In this document: piece after piece, positions 1-10,433 of the stretch | Layout: each line of letters begins with the position of its first letter | Numbering within the stretch: position 1 is the stretch's first letter | NCBI GenBank assembly: GCA_963779095.1 | Contig: CAVZWU010000023.1 | Span: 1 to 64,000, forward strand | Length of the DNA: 64,000 bases | Reading direction: 5' to 3' | From: Roseiarcus sp963779095 | GTDB taxonomy: Bacteria > Pseudomonadota > Alphaproteobacteria > Rhizobiales > Beijerinckiaceae | Made by a program: the position numbers and the translations under genes | The notes under the pieces: generated by a model | What the model was told of the DNA's origin: nothing | Databases searched by the model: none | The model's input: only the letters and a program-made list of their open reading frames with translations

Positions 1-349
1 CGGCTGCCGGACGGGCGGGAGCGAGCGATCTCCCGTGCCGCCATCGCCGTTTCTCCAGCGTCCGAAAATCTGACGGCGGCTGCGAGTTGTCTGGGACGCA
101 TTTCAGTGCGCACGCTTTTGCCCTTGGCGAATCACGTCCGCGCCGTGCTCGCCTCCAGAAATGCGGATCTCGAAGGCAGCGGCGGACTTAACCTCGATCG
201 GATGCCTATCGAGCAGGACGGCTTCGCCCGGACGGCCGCCACGCCTGTGGCCGCAGCTTCCACTCGAGACCCGACGTCAGCTGGCGCAGCACGTGGGACA
301 GCTCGTGCAACGTCTGCGGCGGCGTCCGTCCGGCCAGAGGAGAGCCATC
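1..349. other. Left-edge region before the recombinase gene
   Basis: No independent gene can be established here. In the frame of the following recombinase, residues read from about 161 to 349 include LWPQLPLETRRQLAQHV. This resembles the tail of a small ORF that often sits directly ahead of this class of large serine recombinase in rhizobial genomes (recalled pattern, not checked). There is no stop between this stretch and the recombinase, so a separate small gene is only a possibility. The first 160 bases show nothing recognisable. Confidence 0.3.
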
Positions 350-2454
350 TTGCTGAGCACGACATTGTCGACCGATGAACGCATCACGACCGCTCATCGC
401 GCCAAGCTGGCGTATGTGTATGTCCGGCAGTCATCGCCCGGGCAGGTCCGTCATCATCAGGAAAGCACGGAGCTGCAGTATCGGCTGGTCGAGCGAGCCG
501 CCATGTTCGGCTGGCCGCGCGAGCGCGTTCACGTCATCGATGACGATCTTGGCAAGTCCGGGACGTCCAGCAAAGACCGGTACGGCTTTCAGACGCTGAT
601 CGCTGAGGTCGGCCTTGGTAAGGCCGGCCTTGTGATGAGCCTGGACGCGTCGCGGCTCGCCCGCAACAACCGGGATTGGCATCAGCTCCTCGAGCTGTGC
701 TCGCTGTTCGGCGTTCTGATTGCCGATGGCGAACGGCTATACGATCCGGCGGCGTACCATGACCGGCTGCTCCTGGGCCTGTCGGGGATCATGAGCGAAG
801 CGGAATTGCATCAGATCAAGATCCGACTCCATCAAGGGGAACGCCAGAAGGCGGCGCGGGGTGAGTTGCGGCTGCCGCTTCCCGCCGGGCTGATCCACAC
901 CCGCGATGGCGGCGTTACCTTCAATCCGGACGAGGAAGTGCAGGAGCGGTTGCGCTTGGTCTTCGCAAAATTCCGGGAGCTGCGTAGCGCCAAGGCCGTC
1001 ATGCGATATCTGCGCCGGGGAAACCTGCTGCTTCCGGTGCGACCCCTTCCACGGTCCGGCGCCCCATGATGTTGTCTGGCGGCCGGCGGACAGCGCCCGC
1101 GTTATCAACATCCTGAAGAACCCGGCCTATGCTGCGCCTACGTCTATGGCCGGCGACGCGCGGACCCGCTGCGGCGGCAACCCGGCAGCGACCGGATCGG
1201 GACGACGGCCGTCGCGCCGGAGGATTGGTCGATCTGTCTCAAGGACGCCCACCCGGCATATCTCGACTGGGACGAGTTCATGGCGAACCGAAGGCAGCTT
1301 GCGGACAACGTCGGTCGCTACGATGCGGGCCGGCCCGGCGCTCCGCGTAAAGGCAACGCATTGCTGCAGGGGATTGTCAGCTGTGGTCGGTGCGCCCGTC
1401 GGATGGGCCTGCGATACTCGGGACTCACGGGGACTATCCGGTCTATGTCTGCGTCGCCGATAGCAGCGCGGAGGGTCGGCCGCGATGCCAGGAAGTACGA
1501 GCTCTCGCGGTTGACGCCGAAGTCGAGCGGTTGATCCTCACGGCGTTGACGCCAAACCGGATCGTGCTGGCGATTGCCGCGTTGGGCGAGATCGAAGAGG
1601 AGACGCGGGCGATGGAACGGCAGTGGTCGCTCAAACGCGAGCGAGCTCGCTACGATGCCGAACGCGCGCGTCGCCAATATGACGCCGTCGAGCCCGAGAA
1701 CCGCCTGGTGGCTCGCTCGCTGGAGCGGGTCTGGGAGGAGCGACTGCGGCGCGCGGACCGGATCGAGCAGGAATACGACGCATGGCGTCGCGAGCAATCG
1801 GTCTCGATCTCCGACAACGATCGAGCGGAGATATTGGCGCTCGGCGAGGAGCTGCCGCGCCTTTGGCGCGCGGCGACCACCAGATCGGCGGACCGCAAGC
1901 AGATCGTGCGGCTAGTGATCAAGGACGTTGCGCTGGATCAGAAGCGGCGACGTGGTTACGTCTGGATCAAGGTCAATTGGCAAACTGGCGCCGCAAGCGA
2001 ACATTGGCTGCAACGGTGCGTGCAAGGCTACGAGCAACACGCCGATCAGGACCGTCTCCGGCAATGCATTGCCGAGCTTAACAGGCAGCAGAAGATGGAT
2101 GGCGAAATCGCCGCGATTCTCAACAAGGAGGCGCTCCGCACGGCGCATGGAGCGCCGTTCTCCGGCGGCATGGTTCACGTTTTGCGGAAGAGGTGGCGGA
2201 TCCAAAGCGTCAAGATCAACGGCACAGCCGCGAACCCGCCGCAGTGGCCCGACGGAAGCTATTCGGTCCAGGGCGCCGCTGCGGCTATCGGCATCACACC
2301 TCAAGTCATATTCGATTGGCTCCGAAAAGGGTGGCTGACAGGCACGCAACTCGCCAAGGGCATGCCTTGGCAGATCTCACTATCCCCAGACCAAGCCGCC
2401 ACGCTCAGTGCCAGAGTCCGACGCACCAACCGGTCCAAGAGAGAGGCATCATGA
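350..2454 (+). pseudogene. Large serine recombinase, broken by at least three frameshifts
   Basis: This is a site-specific DNA recombinase of the large serine (resolvase/invertase) family. A TTG at 350, six bases after AGGAGAG, is the likely start. The N-terminal catalytic domain shows the YVRQSSPGQV start with its conserved Ser and the SLDASRLARNN core. It is followed by a recombinase domain, a zinc-ribbon-like CGRCARRMGL segment near 1380 and a long coiled C-terminus rich in Arg/Glu. Continuous similarity needs frame changes near 1050, 1135 and 1425, so as sequenced no full product of about 700 residues can be made. The gene ends at the TGA at 2452, where a truncated IS21 remnant abuts it. 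It probably came in with a mobile element. The frameshifts may be sequencing errors, as elsewhere in the window. Confidence 0.85.
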
Positions 2455-3111
2455 AAGCGTCGAGTCGCCGAACACGGTTGCCCACTCGCCGAAGCTGAGA
2501 TTGGTTGTGATGATGACGCTGGCACGCTCGTAGAGCTTGCTCAGCAGATGGAAGAGCAACGCGCCGCCGGAGGCGCTGAACGGCAGGTAGCCCAGCTCGT
2601 CGAGGATGACGAGATCGGAGTGAGTGAGCCGGGCGGCGATCTGTCCTGGCTTGCCCTGAAGCTTCTCTTGTTCGAGAGCGTTGACGAGTTCGACGGTGGA
2701 GAAGAAGCGGACGCGCTTGCGATGATGCTCGATCGCCTGGACGCCGATCGCGGTGGCGAGATGCGTCTTGCCCGTGCCGGGGCCGCCGACCAGGACGACA
2801 TTGTGGGCGTCTTCCAGGAACTCGCAACGATGGAGTTGACGTGTGAGCGCCTCGTTGACCTCGCTGCTGGCGAAGTCGAAGCCGGCAAGGTCGCGATAGT
2901 TCGGAAAGCGGGCCGCTTTGAGCTGGTAGGCCGTCGACCTTACCTCCCTGTCGGCTGTTTCCGCCTTCAAGAGCTGCGATAGGATGGGCAGCGCCGCCTC
3001 AAAGGCCGGAGAGCCTTGCTCGGTCAGCTCGCCGACCGCCTGAGCCATGCCGTGCATTTTGAGGGTGCGCAGCATGATAACGACGGCGCCAGCGGCGGGA
3101 TTATGACGCAT
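2449..3111 (-). pseudogene. istB: IS21 transposition helper ATPase IstB, C-terminally truncated
   Basis: IstB is the AAA+/DnaA-like ATPase that assists the IstA transposase in target selection. The likely start is the ATG at 3111 (MRHNPAAG), with an internal ATG at 3075. A Walker A motif GGPGTGKTHLATA and a Walker B region LVILDELGYLPF are present, as is the conserved TTNLSFGEWATVFGD segment. The protein ends four residues later (STLS, stop at 2449), whereas family members continue for roughly 40 more residues. The missing tail coincides with loss of the IS end. As sequenced, istA reads into istB without a stop. Confidence 0.88.
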
Positions 3112-4640
3112 GGCGCGCCTCCGGGCTTGGCGCAGCGCATCGTAGCGTTCGACGTTGGCCTGCGGCTCGGAGGTGAGCGTCAAAGCATTAGGCGGCTTCA
3201 CGACGGGTGGGTCGATTGGCTTGCCGTCAATCAACCGGTGCAGCAGGTTCAGAATGTGCGTCTTGGTCGGCACGCCGGCCTCCAGAGCCAGTTCGACGGC
3301 AGTGAGCACGGCCTGCTCGTCATGCTGGAGGACGAGAGCCAGAATCTCGACCATCTCGCGGTCGCCGCCCGGCGTCTTGAGCATGCGCTGTTGCAAGGCA
3401 CGGAAGGCAGGCGGGAGTTCGGTGAACGGCGCGCCGTTGCGGAGTGCGCCCGGTTTGCGCTGAATGACCGCCAGATAGTGCCGCCAATCGAAAACGGTGG
3501 TCGTGCTCTTGCGTTGGTGGGAGCGGGCAAAAACGCGGCGATGTTCGCAGACGACTTGTCCCTCGGCGGCGACAACGATGCGTTCGGGATAGACTCGTAC
3601 GCTGACTGGACGATTGGCGAAGGAGGCCGGCACGCTATAGCGATTGCGGTCCAGATGGACCAGGCACGTCGGCGACACGCGCTTGGCGTATTCGACGAAG
3701 CCGTCGAACGGGCGCGAAGGCTGCATCAGATGCTGGACCTCTTCGGCCCAGGCGTCGGCAATCGCGCCAGGATGCGAGGCGTGCTGCGTCTGCTCCCACA
3801 GCTCCCTGCATCGCATCTCCAGCCAGTCGTTCAGCGCCGCCAGGGAGGGGAAGCTGGGCATGGGCTGCCAGAGCCGATGGCGGGCGTCCTGGACGTTCTT
3901 CTCGATCTGCCCCTTCTCCAACCGGACGCCGGATTGCAGAACTCCGCCTCGAACAGGAAGTGGCTGACCATGGCTGCGAACCGTGCGTTGACCTGGCGGT
4001 TCTTGCCGCGCCCGACTTTGTCGACCGCAGTGCGCATGTTGTCGTAGATGCCTCGCCGGGGAACGCCGCCCAGCACGCGGAAGGCGTGGTTATGGGCGTC
4101 GAACAGCATCTCGTGGGTCTGCTGCGGGTAGGCCCGGAGGAAGAAGGCGCGGCTGCAGGACAGTTTGAAGTGAGCGACCTGCAGCTTGGTTCGCTCGCCG
4201 GCAATGATCGCCCAATCTTCCGACCAGTCGAACTGGAACGCCTCGCCCGGCAAAAACGCCAGCGGCACGAACACGCCGCGGCCGCACGTCTTCTGTTCCT
4301 GTTGCCGAGCGGCCTTCCAGTCGCGAGCGAAGGCCGCCACGCGATTGTAGGAGCCGTCGTAACCGAGGGCGGCCAGATCGGCGTGCAATTGCTTGGTCGT
4401 CCGCTTCTGCTTGCGGGACTTCCCCGCCTCCTGCCGCAGCATATGCGACAGCTTGTCGGCGTAAGGGTCCAGCTTGCTCGGGCGGTCAGGGATGTTGAAC
4501 CTCGGTTCAACGGTGTCCGAGCGCAGATATTTGCGGACTGTGTTCCTCGACAGCCCCGTGCGCCGCGATATCTCTCGGATCGAGAAATGGTCCCGGTAGT
4601 GCCAGCGTCGGATGACGCTCAGTAACTCCATGTCGATCAC
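3111..4640 (-). pseudogene. istA: IS21 transposase IstA, frameshifted
   Basis: IstA is a DDE transposase. The N-terminus (start ATG at 4640) has a helix-turn-helix, IREISRRTGLSRNTVRKYL, followed by the catalytic core with FQFDWSEDW and the region around GIYDNMRTAVDKV. Near 3920 the frame breaks. The minus strand reads GGTTGGAGAAG where a third G (GGTTGGGAGAAG) would restore the continuous ASGWEKGQIEKNVQDARH reading. A second frame change near 3135 probably removed the normal istA stop, because an alternative frame gives a short EARHAS ending whose TAA overlaps the istB ATG. The product as sequenced is split, so the element is inactive unless these are sequencing errors. Confidence 0.85.
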
Positions 4641-4683
4641 TCCATCGTCCCCCGCCTAGGCCAAGGGGGAAGGGTTCGAACAT

Positions 4684-4740
4684 GGGCCAGTTCTCGGTGG
4701 AAAAACCCGTGGCGCCCGGGTCAGCTCTCAGTGGAAATCA
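4684..4740. repeat. IS21 terminal repeats
   Basis: Two direct copies of a 20-bp sequence beginning GGGYCAG and ending GTGGAAA occur at 4684-4703 and 4718-4737 (three mismatches), 34 bp apart in phase. IS21-family ends carry such multiple repeats as transposase binding sites. The outer copy is three bases from the CA at 4739-4740 that marks the end of the element. Confidence 0.75.
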
Positions 4741-5589
4741 ACGCGAGCGATCGTTCAGCGCAAGACACGCGTCATAGACATCGACCTGCGCAGCTATTTC
4801 GACAATGTCCGGCACGATCGGCTGTTGGCGAAAGTCGCTCAACGCGTGGACGATGCGGACGTGATGCACCTGCTGAAGATCATGCTCAAAGCCGGCGGGA
4901 AGCAAGGCGTTCCGCAAGGCGGGGTGATTTCGCCGCTGCTCAGCAACATCTACCTCACCGAGGTCGACAGGATGCTGGAACGGGCGAAGGAGGCTTCGCG
5001 TGACGGCAAGTACACCTACGTCGAGTATGCGAGATTCGCGGACGACCTGGTGATCTTGATCGACGCCTACAAGCGACATGACTGGCTAATGGCGGCGGTG
5101 GAAAAACGACTGCGCGAGGAACTCGCCGAGCTGCAAGTCGAAATCAACGAGGAGAAGAGTTGGATCGTGGACCTCGGCCGCGGCGAAAGCTTCGGCTTTC
5201 TGGGGTTCGACTTCCGTCAGGTGCGCAGTTTAAGGGGCGCGTGGCGTGCTCACTACACGCCCAAGCTCAAGAAGCGGACGGCGCTGTTGCGGAAGCTCAA
5301 GGATATGTTCGGTCGCAACCAATCGCAACCGGTTGGTCGGGTCGTGAAGTTGATCAACCCGGTGCTCCGCGGTTGGGTAAATTACTTTGCGGTCGGACAT
5401 TCCAGCGAGTGCTTTAGCTTCGTGAAAGACTGGGTGGAAAAGAAGATCAAGCGCCATATGCAGCGCGCTCGGAACCGTCAGGGCTTCGGCTGGACGCGGT
5501 GGAGTAGGGAATGGACGTACAACACACTGGGCCTATTCAAGGGCTATCGGGTGGTACGACCAGCGCTGAAAGCCGTCCCGGCAGGATAG
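4741..5589 (+). pseudogene. Group II intron reverse transcriptase/maturase, 5' truncated
   Basis: This is the intron-encoded protein of a group II intron (reverse transcriptase plus maturase), for RNA splicing and retrohoming. The frame is open from the IS21 boundary at 4741. It begins inside RT motif 2/3 (VIDIDLRSYFDNVRH) and continues through KQGVPQGGVISPLLSN, the catalytic EYARFADDLVIL (FADD in place of the usual YADD) and the maturase domain with RGWVNYFAVGHSS, ending ALKAVPAG. About the first 120-140 residues, including RT motifs 0-1 and any start codon, are gone, replaced by IS21. The apparent TTG start at 4825 is internal. The intron is therefore dead through insertion followed by loss of the other half. 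Confidence 0.85.
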
Positions 5590-6093
5590 GTCCCATATGC
5601 CTTGAGGCGAAGCAAACAGGTGAGCGCAGTGCGAGGAAATCCGCATGCTGCGTTCGACGCGGCGGGGGCTGGAAACGTGGCATGGTCGAGATGGTGTGAC
5701 ACTCGCAGACGAAAGAGCGAGCCAACAGGGAACACGAACTTCGACCTAAACCGGCGCGCCAGTCCCCGACCCTACCGATGAGGGGGGTGTGGAAACGGAG
5801 CTACGGCTGAGCCACTAAGGCACCGCCAGACGAAAGGGGCGGTAACAGACATGCTCAACCTAACGCCATCGCGCCACACTCCTACTCTACCGACACCAGT
5901 CAAGCGGATTGAGTTTTGACCCCAGGGGCGGCGCAACGTTTTATAACATCGTTTATGTGTATTAGTTGGTCCTGGTAGAATTGTACCGAGTGACAGAAAA
6001 ATACACTTAACCCTTTGAAAAAAGCGCGAGCGCGACCAAAACTGAACACCCTCCGATCTGGTGGAATCCGACCGCGCGCCGAGGCCCCTCGCC
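5590..6093. other. Intron 3' remainder and AT-richer spacer
   Basis: No gene is seen in these roughly 500 bases. The part just after the reverse transcriptase (about 5590-5870) probably belongs to the 3' ribozyme half of the group II intron. It contains a small hairpin, ACCGCC...GGCGGT near 5821-5843, but I could not identify a convincing domain V, so the intron boundary is unset. From about 5900 to 6050 the sequence is noticeably AT-richer than the chromosome and carries no recognisable motif. Confidence 0.35.
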
Positions 6094-8406
6094 CTAAGCC
6101 GCCTGAACGCGGAAGTCGCGCCCGAGAAGGGCGTTCACGTCCTTTTCCGGGACCGGCCGGCTGAAGAGATAGCCCTGCGCCTCGGTGATCGTGCCCAGGG
6201 TTTCGATCATCCTGAGCTGCTTCGCCGTCTCGACGCCTTCGATCAGCACGGTCATGCCGAGCCTGCGGCTCATGGCGGAGACCCCTTCGACCAGCACCGA
6301 GGCGCGTTCCTGAATGCCAAGCCCCATGGTGAAGGAGCGGTCGATCTTGATCCGGTCGAGCGGGAAGCTCAGGAGGTAGCTCAGGCTCGAATATCCGGTG
6401 CCGAAATCGTCGAGCGAAACGCGCAAGCCCATGGGCGCGCAAGTCCTGGAGCGTTCGGCGCGTGTCGCCCCGATCCTCGAGCAGGATCGATTCGGTGATT
6501 TCCAGGTCGAGCCGCTCCGGCGCAAGATTGGCGGCCGCCAGGGCGCCGAGGATCGTCTTTTCGAGATGGCCGCTGCGGAACTGCGTCGACGACAGATTGA
6601 CCGACACGCTGACCTCGTCCGGCCATCCCGCGCACGCCTTGCAGGCCCGCCTCAGCACCGCCGCGCCCATCTCCTCCATGAGCCCGATCTCCTCGACGAT
6701 CGGGATGAATTCGGCCGGCGACACCGGGCCGAGCAGGGCGCTGCGCCAGCGCGCCAGCGCCTCGAAGCCGACGATCCGCCTCGTCGCGACGGAGATGATC
6801 GGCTGGAAATAGACCTCGATTCCGTCCGTGGCGACCGCCGCGCGCAGTTCGAGCTCGATCAGCCGGCGAATCTGGATCTTGGCGTCCATCTCCTGCTCGA
6901 ACGCCCTCCACACCCGCCGCCCGTCCGCCTTCGCCGCATAGAGCGCGATATCCGCTTTCGAGAGCAGGGCGTCGGGACTGAGCCCGTCGTCCGGCGCCGA
7001 GGCGCTGCCGATGCTTGCGCCGACGATCACCTCGCTCCCGTCGATCACCACCGCGCGGTTGATTTCGTCGATGATGCGCTTGGCGAGGTCGTGGGTCGCC
7101 AGTTGGCCGGGCGCGTGATGGTGAAGGATGACGAATTCGTCGCCGCCCCAGCGCGCGACCAGATCGCTGCGGACCGATGATGGCGCGGAGCCGGGTTGCG
7201 ATCTCGACCAGAAGCTTGTCGCCGGTGCGGTGGCCGAGGCTGTCGTTGACCTGCTTGAAGTCGTCGAGGTCGAGAAACATCACGGTGAGCCCGTCGCCGG
7301 GCGCGTCGTCGCGACGCAGGGCCAGAGCGAGCTCTTCCTCGAAACAGCGGCGATTGGGCAGTTCGGTGACGGAGTCGAAGCGCGCCATCCGGTTGATTTC
7401 CGCTTGCGCGTTGCGGCGCTCGGTGACGTCCTGGATGACCAGAACGGTGCCATTGTCCCTCATCTTGTGGACGGTGATTTCGATCGCTCTGCCGTCCGAG
7501 AGTCTCGATAGGCACGACGATATCCGAACTGCTGCTCCTCTTGCCGAAGACGGCGTTTGACAGAGGGACGCAGAATTGCGCCTCGCCTATCGAGCGGGTT
7601 CTGACCAGCTTGCGAAACACGGCGCGCGCGTGGATTCCGTCAAGCGCTTCCTCGACGGGCAAACGGAAGATCGTGTGAAACTTCTCGTTGGCGAGGATGA
7701 GCTGTCCCTGTCGATCGATCATGCACAGGCCGTGCGACATGTTGTTGAGCGCAGTGTCGAGCCTTTCGGCCAGCATGGCGCTTCGGTTCCGGGCGGCGAC
7801 CTCCGCCCTGAAAATGCCCTTCAGGCGGATCGAGGATGATTTGATGAAAAGAAAGAGCGGCAGCAGCGAGATGAAGATGAGCGTCGGATACCACCCTCCG
7901 CCGACCAGAAGCGCCGCGCTGAGGGGAACAAAGGCGACGACGATTTGCGCATTGATGCCGCGATCGAGCGCGAAACTGCGCGTCCACATGCCGAACGTGT
8001 AGGGCACCGTCACGGTCGCCGCGAGAAAGCGCACGAAGCCTTCGTCCGTCACGGCGAACGCGACGAGGGTCCAAGTCGACAGGAGGGCCATGTGGGCCGT
8101 CGCGCCGGCGATGAAGATGTTCTCCCGCATGCGGGCCGTCGCGACATTCGGGCTCGGACGGTTCCTCGCGTGAATGAGCTGGAAATGCATTCGCACGCAG
8201 GAGAGGAGCAGCATCAGGCCTGCGCAAATCCACAAGGCCCTGCTTCCGGAGGCGACGGCGGCGAGGACGGCGGCGGCGACGCTCGCCGTGCAGGCGAGGA
8301 AGAGGCTTCTCACCTCGACCAGCAGATTGTCGACGAATCCAATATAGAGCTCGTCCGGGAACTCTTGGGGAGCGCTTGGATTGAGCGTCGGAGACTTCAG
8401 TCGCAT
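6094..8406 (-). pseudogene. Membrane PAS-GGDEF-EAL cyclic-di-GMP protein, frameshifted
   Basis: This is a predicted inner-membrane protein of c-di-GMP turnover. From the ATG at 8406 come about 190 residues with several hydrophobic helices. A PAS-like segment follows (LNNMSHGLCMIDRQGQLI), then GGDEF (LPNRRCFEEELALAL, DLDDFKQVND, RWGGDEF) and EAL domains (VYFQPI, FEALARW, DFGTGYSSLSYL, KIDRSF, EGVET). GGDEF and EAL signatures both look intact, so either activity, or both, is possible. Continuous similarity requires frame changes near 7500, 7165 and 6430; with them the protein would be about 770 residues. It stands alone, divergent from the small gene at 8540. Confidence 0.85.
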
Positions 8407-8539
8407 TAAGGTTACCAAACGTACCGCTGGCCCAATGACGATCTTCGCGTTAGTCTATGCGCATCGCACCGGGTCGCCTTGGCGAATTCTTTACGAAACT
8501 CTCTGTATCGTCTGTGAGTTCTCAAACCGACAGTGCCTG

Positions 8540-8962
8540 ATGATCATTAAGTTTTTGCAAGCGCCGGATGGATTTCGATCAGCATCGCTCGGCCGGCCGG
8601 AAACGCCCGCGGGAGACCGGGCCTCGATTCCGGAGCCTGCAAAGGCCGCGCCGGAAGTGAAATCCGATTGCGTGGTCGCCGCGGATCTCGACGAGCGACA
8701 ATATGCTTTGGCGAGGTTCGCCGCGCCCGAATTCCAGCAGTTTCAGGATTATGAAGACTGGCTCGACTTTCGCGAAGGATCGCTCTGGGGCCTACGGATG
8801 GCGGGGATTGAAGTCGAGATGGTCGCGGTCGATCTGGTGGCGTTCATGAGCTGGTGCCGAACGGCCGCAAAGTCCCCTGCCATCGCCACCCTGGATGAGT
8901 TCGCCGCTCTCACCAAGGCTCGGGCGGCCGGCCGGCGAGAAAAGAACATCCGCCTGGCCTGA
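8540..8962 (+). CDS. Hypothetical protein, 140 residues
   Basis: I do not recognise the family. ATG 8540 is the first sensible start: the frame is open upstream, but that stretch is low-quality and overlaps the divergent gene's promoter region. The N-terminal 40 residues look disordered (Pro/Ala/Arg). Residues about 45-125 form a compact-looking acidic, aromatic region (EFQQFQDYEDWLDFREGSLWG) followed by an Arg-rich tail. There are no signal peptide or membrane segments. The gene is monocistronic by position. Codon use matches the chromosome, which supports a real gene. Confidence 0.6.
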   Translation: MIIKFLQAPDGFRSASLGRPETPAGDRASIPEPAKAAPEVKSDCVVAADLDERQYALARFAAPEFQQFQDYEDWLDFREGSLWGLRMAGIEVEMVAVDLVAFMSWCRTAAKSPAIATLDEFAALTKARAAGRREKNIRLA

Positions 8963-9224
8963 GCGGGTTCCTGGGCGTCTCGCCCTGAAATGATCAAAAA
9001 CGTCGAAACCCCAGGCTCGCCAGCGATAGCCCGAGGCGCTTTCTTCATTAACCGTCCTAACCGATTTGGCGAGGTCGATCCACTTGGCTAAGATATTGAA
9101 ACTTGTAAGATAAATTCGATTAAGAACCCATGGCTGGCCAGTAGATCACTACCCGCTACGGTTGCAAATTGATTTACTTCTCTCACCAATTGATTAGCAT
9201 GACCCGGGCTTGGAGGGCCCGGGC

Positions 9225-9962
9225 ATGGATATGCGTGCTGTCGACCGTTCGTCGCGCTTCGCGGAGCGGGTCGCGAAAATGCTCGAGCGGGTGGAGTGTC
9301 GACCCGCCGTTTCGGCAACGGAACGCGAGGCGGCGTATCGGCTTCGATACGACGCCTACTTGCGCCGCAACCTGCTGACCCCGCGAGTCGACGCGATATT
9401 ATATGACGAGCGTTACGATCCAATTCCGAGCGCATTGACGACGGTCACTTATATCGACGGCGAGCTCGCGAGCACGGTCCGAGTGCATGTCGTCACCGAC
9501 CCTCAGACCGTTTCGCCGGCGAACGATGTGTTTCCCGAGGTGCTGCATCCGCTTCTGAGCAGTCGCCGTGTTGTCGTTGAGCCGTCGCGGCTCGCCGCCA
9601 GCGCCGAAATGGCTGCGAAATTTCCCGAACTGCCCTATTTCGCGCTGCGTCCGCCTTGGATGGCCGCGCAGCATTTCAACGCCGACTTCATCGTCTTGAG
9701 CTGCGCGAGCGGGCATGAGGGATTCTATCGGCGGGTATGCGGGCATGAGACTTGGTCAGGCCCGCGCGACTATCCGCAGGTCAGTGCGAAGGTCGTCTGC
9801 ATGGGTCTCGATTTCGCCGCGGGCAGGGATCGCGTCGAGGCCCGTTATCCATCGTACCGTTCGACGCCATCCGAGCGCGATGCGCTTTTCGCCGAGTTCT
9901 CCGTGTCGCTGGGCGGACAAAAAAATCCCGCCGACGCTCAGGGGGAGCAGGTCGGCGCGTGA
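9225..9962 (+). CDS. FeeM-like N-acyl amino acid synthase (GNAT-type)
   Basis: This is probably an acyltransferase of the FeeM/N-acyl amino acid synthase type, a GNAT-fold relative of autoinducer synthases that links acyl chains from acyl carrier protein to an amino acid or similar amine. The evidence is the ATEREAAYRLRYDAYLRR start of the fold, a central block with TVRVHVV, and VVVEPSRLA followed by the long ALRPPWMAAQHFNADF helix. ATG 9225 was chosen because GGAGG lies at 9212-9216, eight bases upstream. The product is 245 residues with no signal peptide. No acyl carrier protein or biosynthetic partner is adjacent, so the substrate is unknown. It converges on rnhA. Confidence 0.7.
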   Translation: MDMRAVDRSSRFAERVAKMLERVECRPAVSATEREAAYRLRYDAYLRRNLLTPRVDAILYDERYDPIPSALTTVTYIDGELASTVRVHVVTDPQTVSPANDVFPEVLHPLLSSRRVVVEPSRLAASAEMAAKFPELPYFALRPPWMAAQHFNADFIVLSCASGHEGFYRRVCGHETWSGPRDYPQVSAKVVCMGLDFAAGRDRVEARYPSYRSTPSERDALFAEFSVSLGGQKNPADAQGEQVGA

Positions 9963-9974
9963 GCTTGAGGCGCG

Positions 9975-10433
9975 TTAAGGCGTGCGCTCGACGCCGTTCT
10001 TAAACTCCGCCATGCCCTCTCGCGCGAGCTGATCAGCGCGCTCGTTGAGTTCGTCGTCCGCGTGGCCCTTGACCCAGCGCCACTCGATGTCGTGCCGTTC
10101 GGCGGCCGCGTCGAGGGTTCGCCAGAGGTCCTCGTTCTTGACTGGTTTCTTGGCCGCCGTGCGCCAGCCGTTGCTCTTCCAGATGTCGATCCAGCCGGTG
10201 ACTCCGCCGCGCAAATACTGGGAATCCGTGTGCAGGACCACCTCGCAAGGCCGGTTCAGGGATTGAAGCGCTTTGATCGCTGCGGTCAGCTCCATACGAT
10301 TGTTGGTGGTGAGCGCCTCGCCGCCTTTCAGCTCCTTTTCATGCCCCCCGTAGCGCAGTATGGCGCCCCAGCCGCCAGGGCCGGGGTTGCCTGAACAGGC
10401 GCCATCCGTCCAGATCGAGACGCGTCGGCTCAC
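9975..10433 (-). CDS. rnhA: Ribonuclease HI
   Basis: RNase HI cleaves the RNA strand of RNA-DNA hybrids in replication and R-loop removal. At 152 residues it has the usual length. The catalytic carboxylates are visible: Asp in WTDGACSGNPG, Glu in NNRMELTAA, Asp in HTDSQY and Asp in ELNERADQLA, and the basic handle region (GWRTAAKKPVKNEDLW) is present. It starts with GTG at 10433, overlapping the thrB stop in a GTGA, so translation is coupled to thrB. This thrB-rnhA order is common in Hyphomicrobiales. Confidence 0.96.
   Translation of the reverse strand: MSRRVSIWTDGACSGNPGPGGWGAILRYGGHEKELKGGEALTTNNRMELTAAIKALQSLNRPCEVVLHTDSQYLRGGVTGWIDIWKSNGWRTAAKKPVKNEDLWRTLDAAAERHDIEWRWVKGHADDELNERADQLAREGMAEFKNGVERTP

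Larger units (their letters stand above)
2464..4740 (-). mobile_element. IS21-family element, one end lost
   Basis: An istA-istB pair lies on the minus strand. The intact terminus is at 4740: read inward it starts TGATTTCCACTGAGAG, with the 5'-TG typical of IS21. Two imperfect 20-bp repeats (4684-4703 and 4718-4737, 17 of 20 identical) are the multiple terminal repeats of this family. At the other side istB stops matching at about 2464, where it runs into sequence just behind the recombinase gene, so the terminal repeats and the last istB codons are missing. The element is therefore a remnant and cannot move by itself. It interrupts a group II intron reverse transcriptase at 4741. Confidence 0.88.

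Noticed and set aside
3016..4047. Plus-strand frame of 343 codons opposite istA/istB
   Set aside because: Shadow of the IS21 genes, without recognisable domains.
5590..5870. Domain V/VI of the group II intron
   Set aside because: Hairpins are present, but none matches the expected short domain V with its catalytic triad and bulge, so the intron end was not set.
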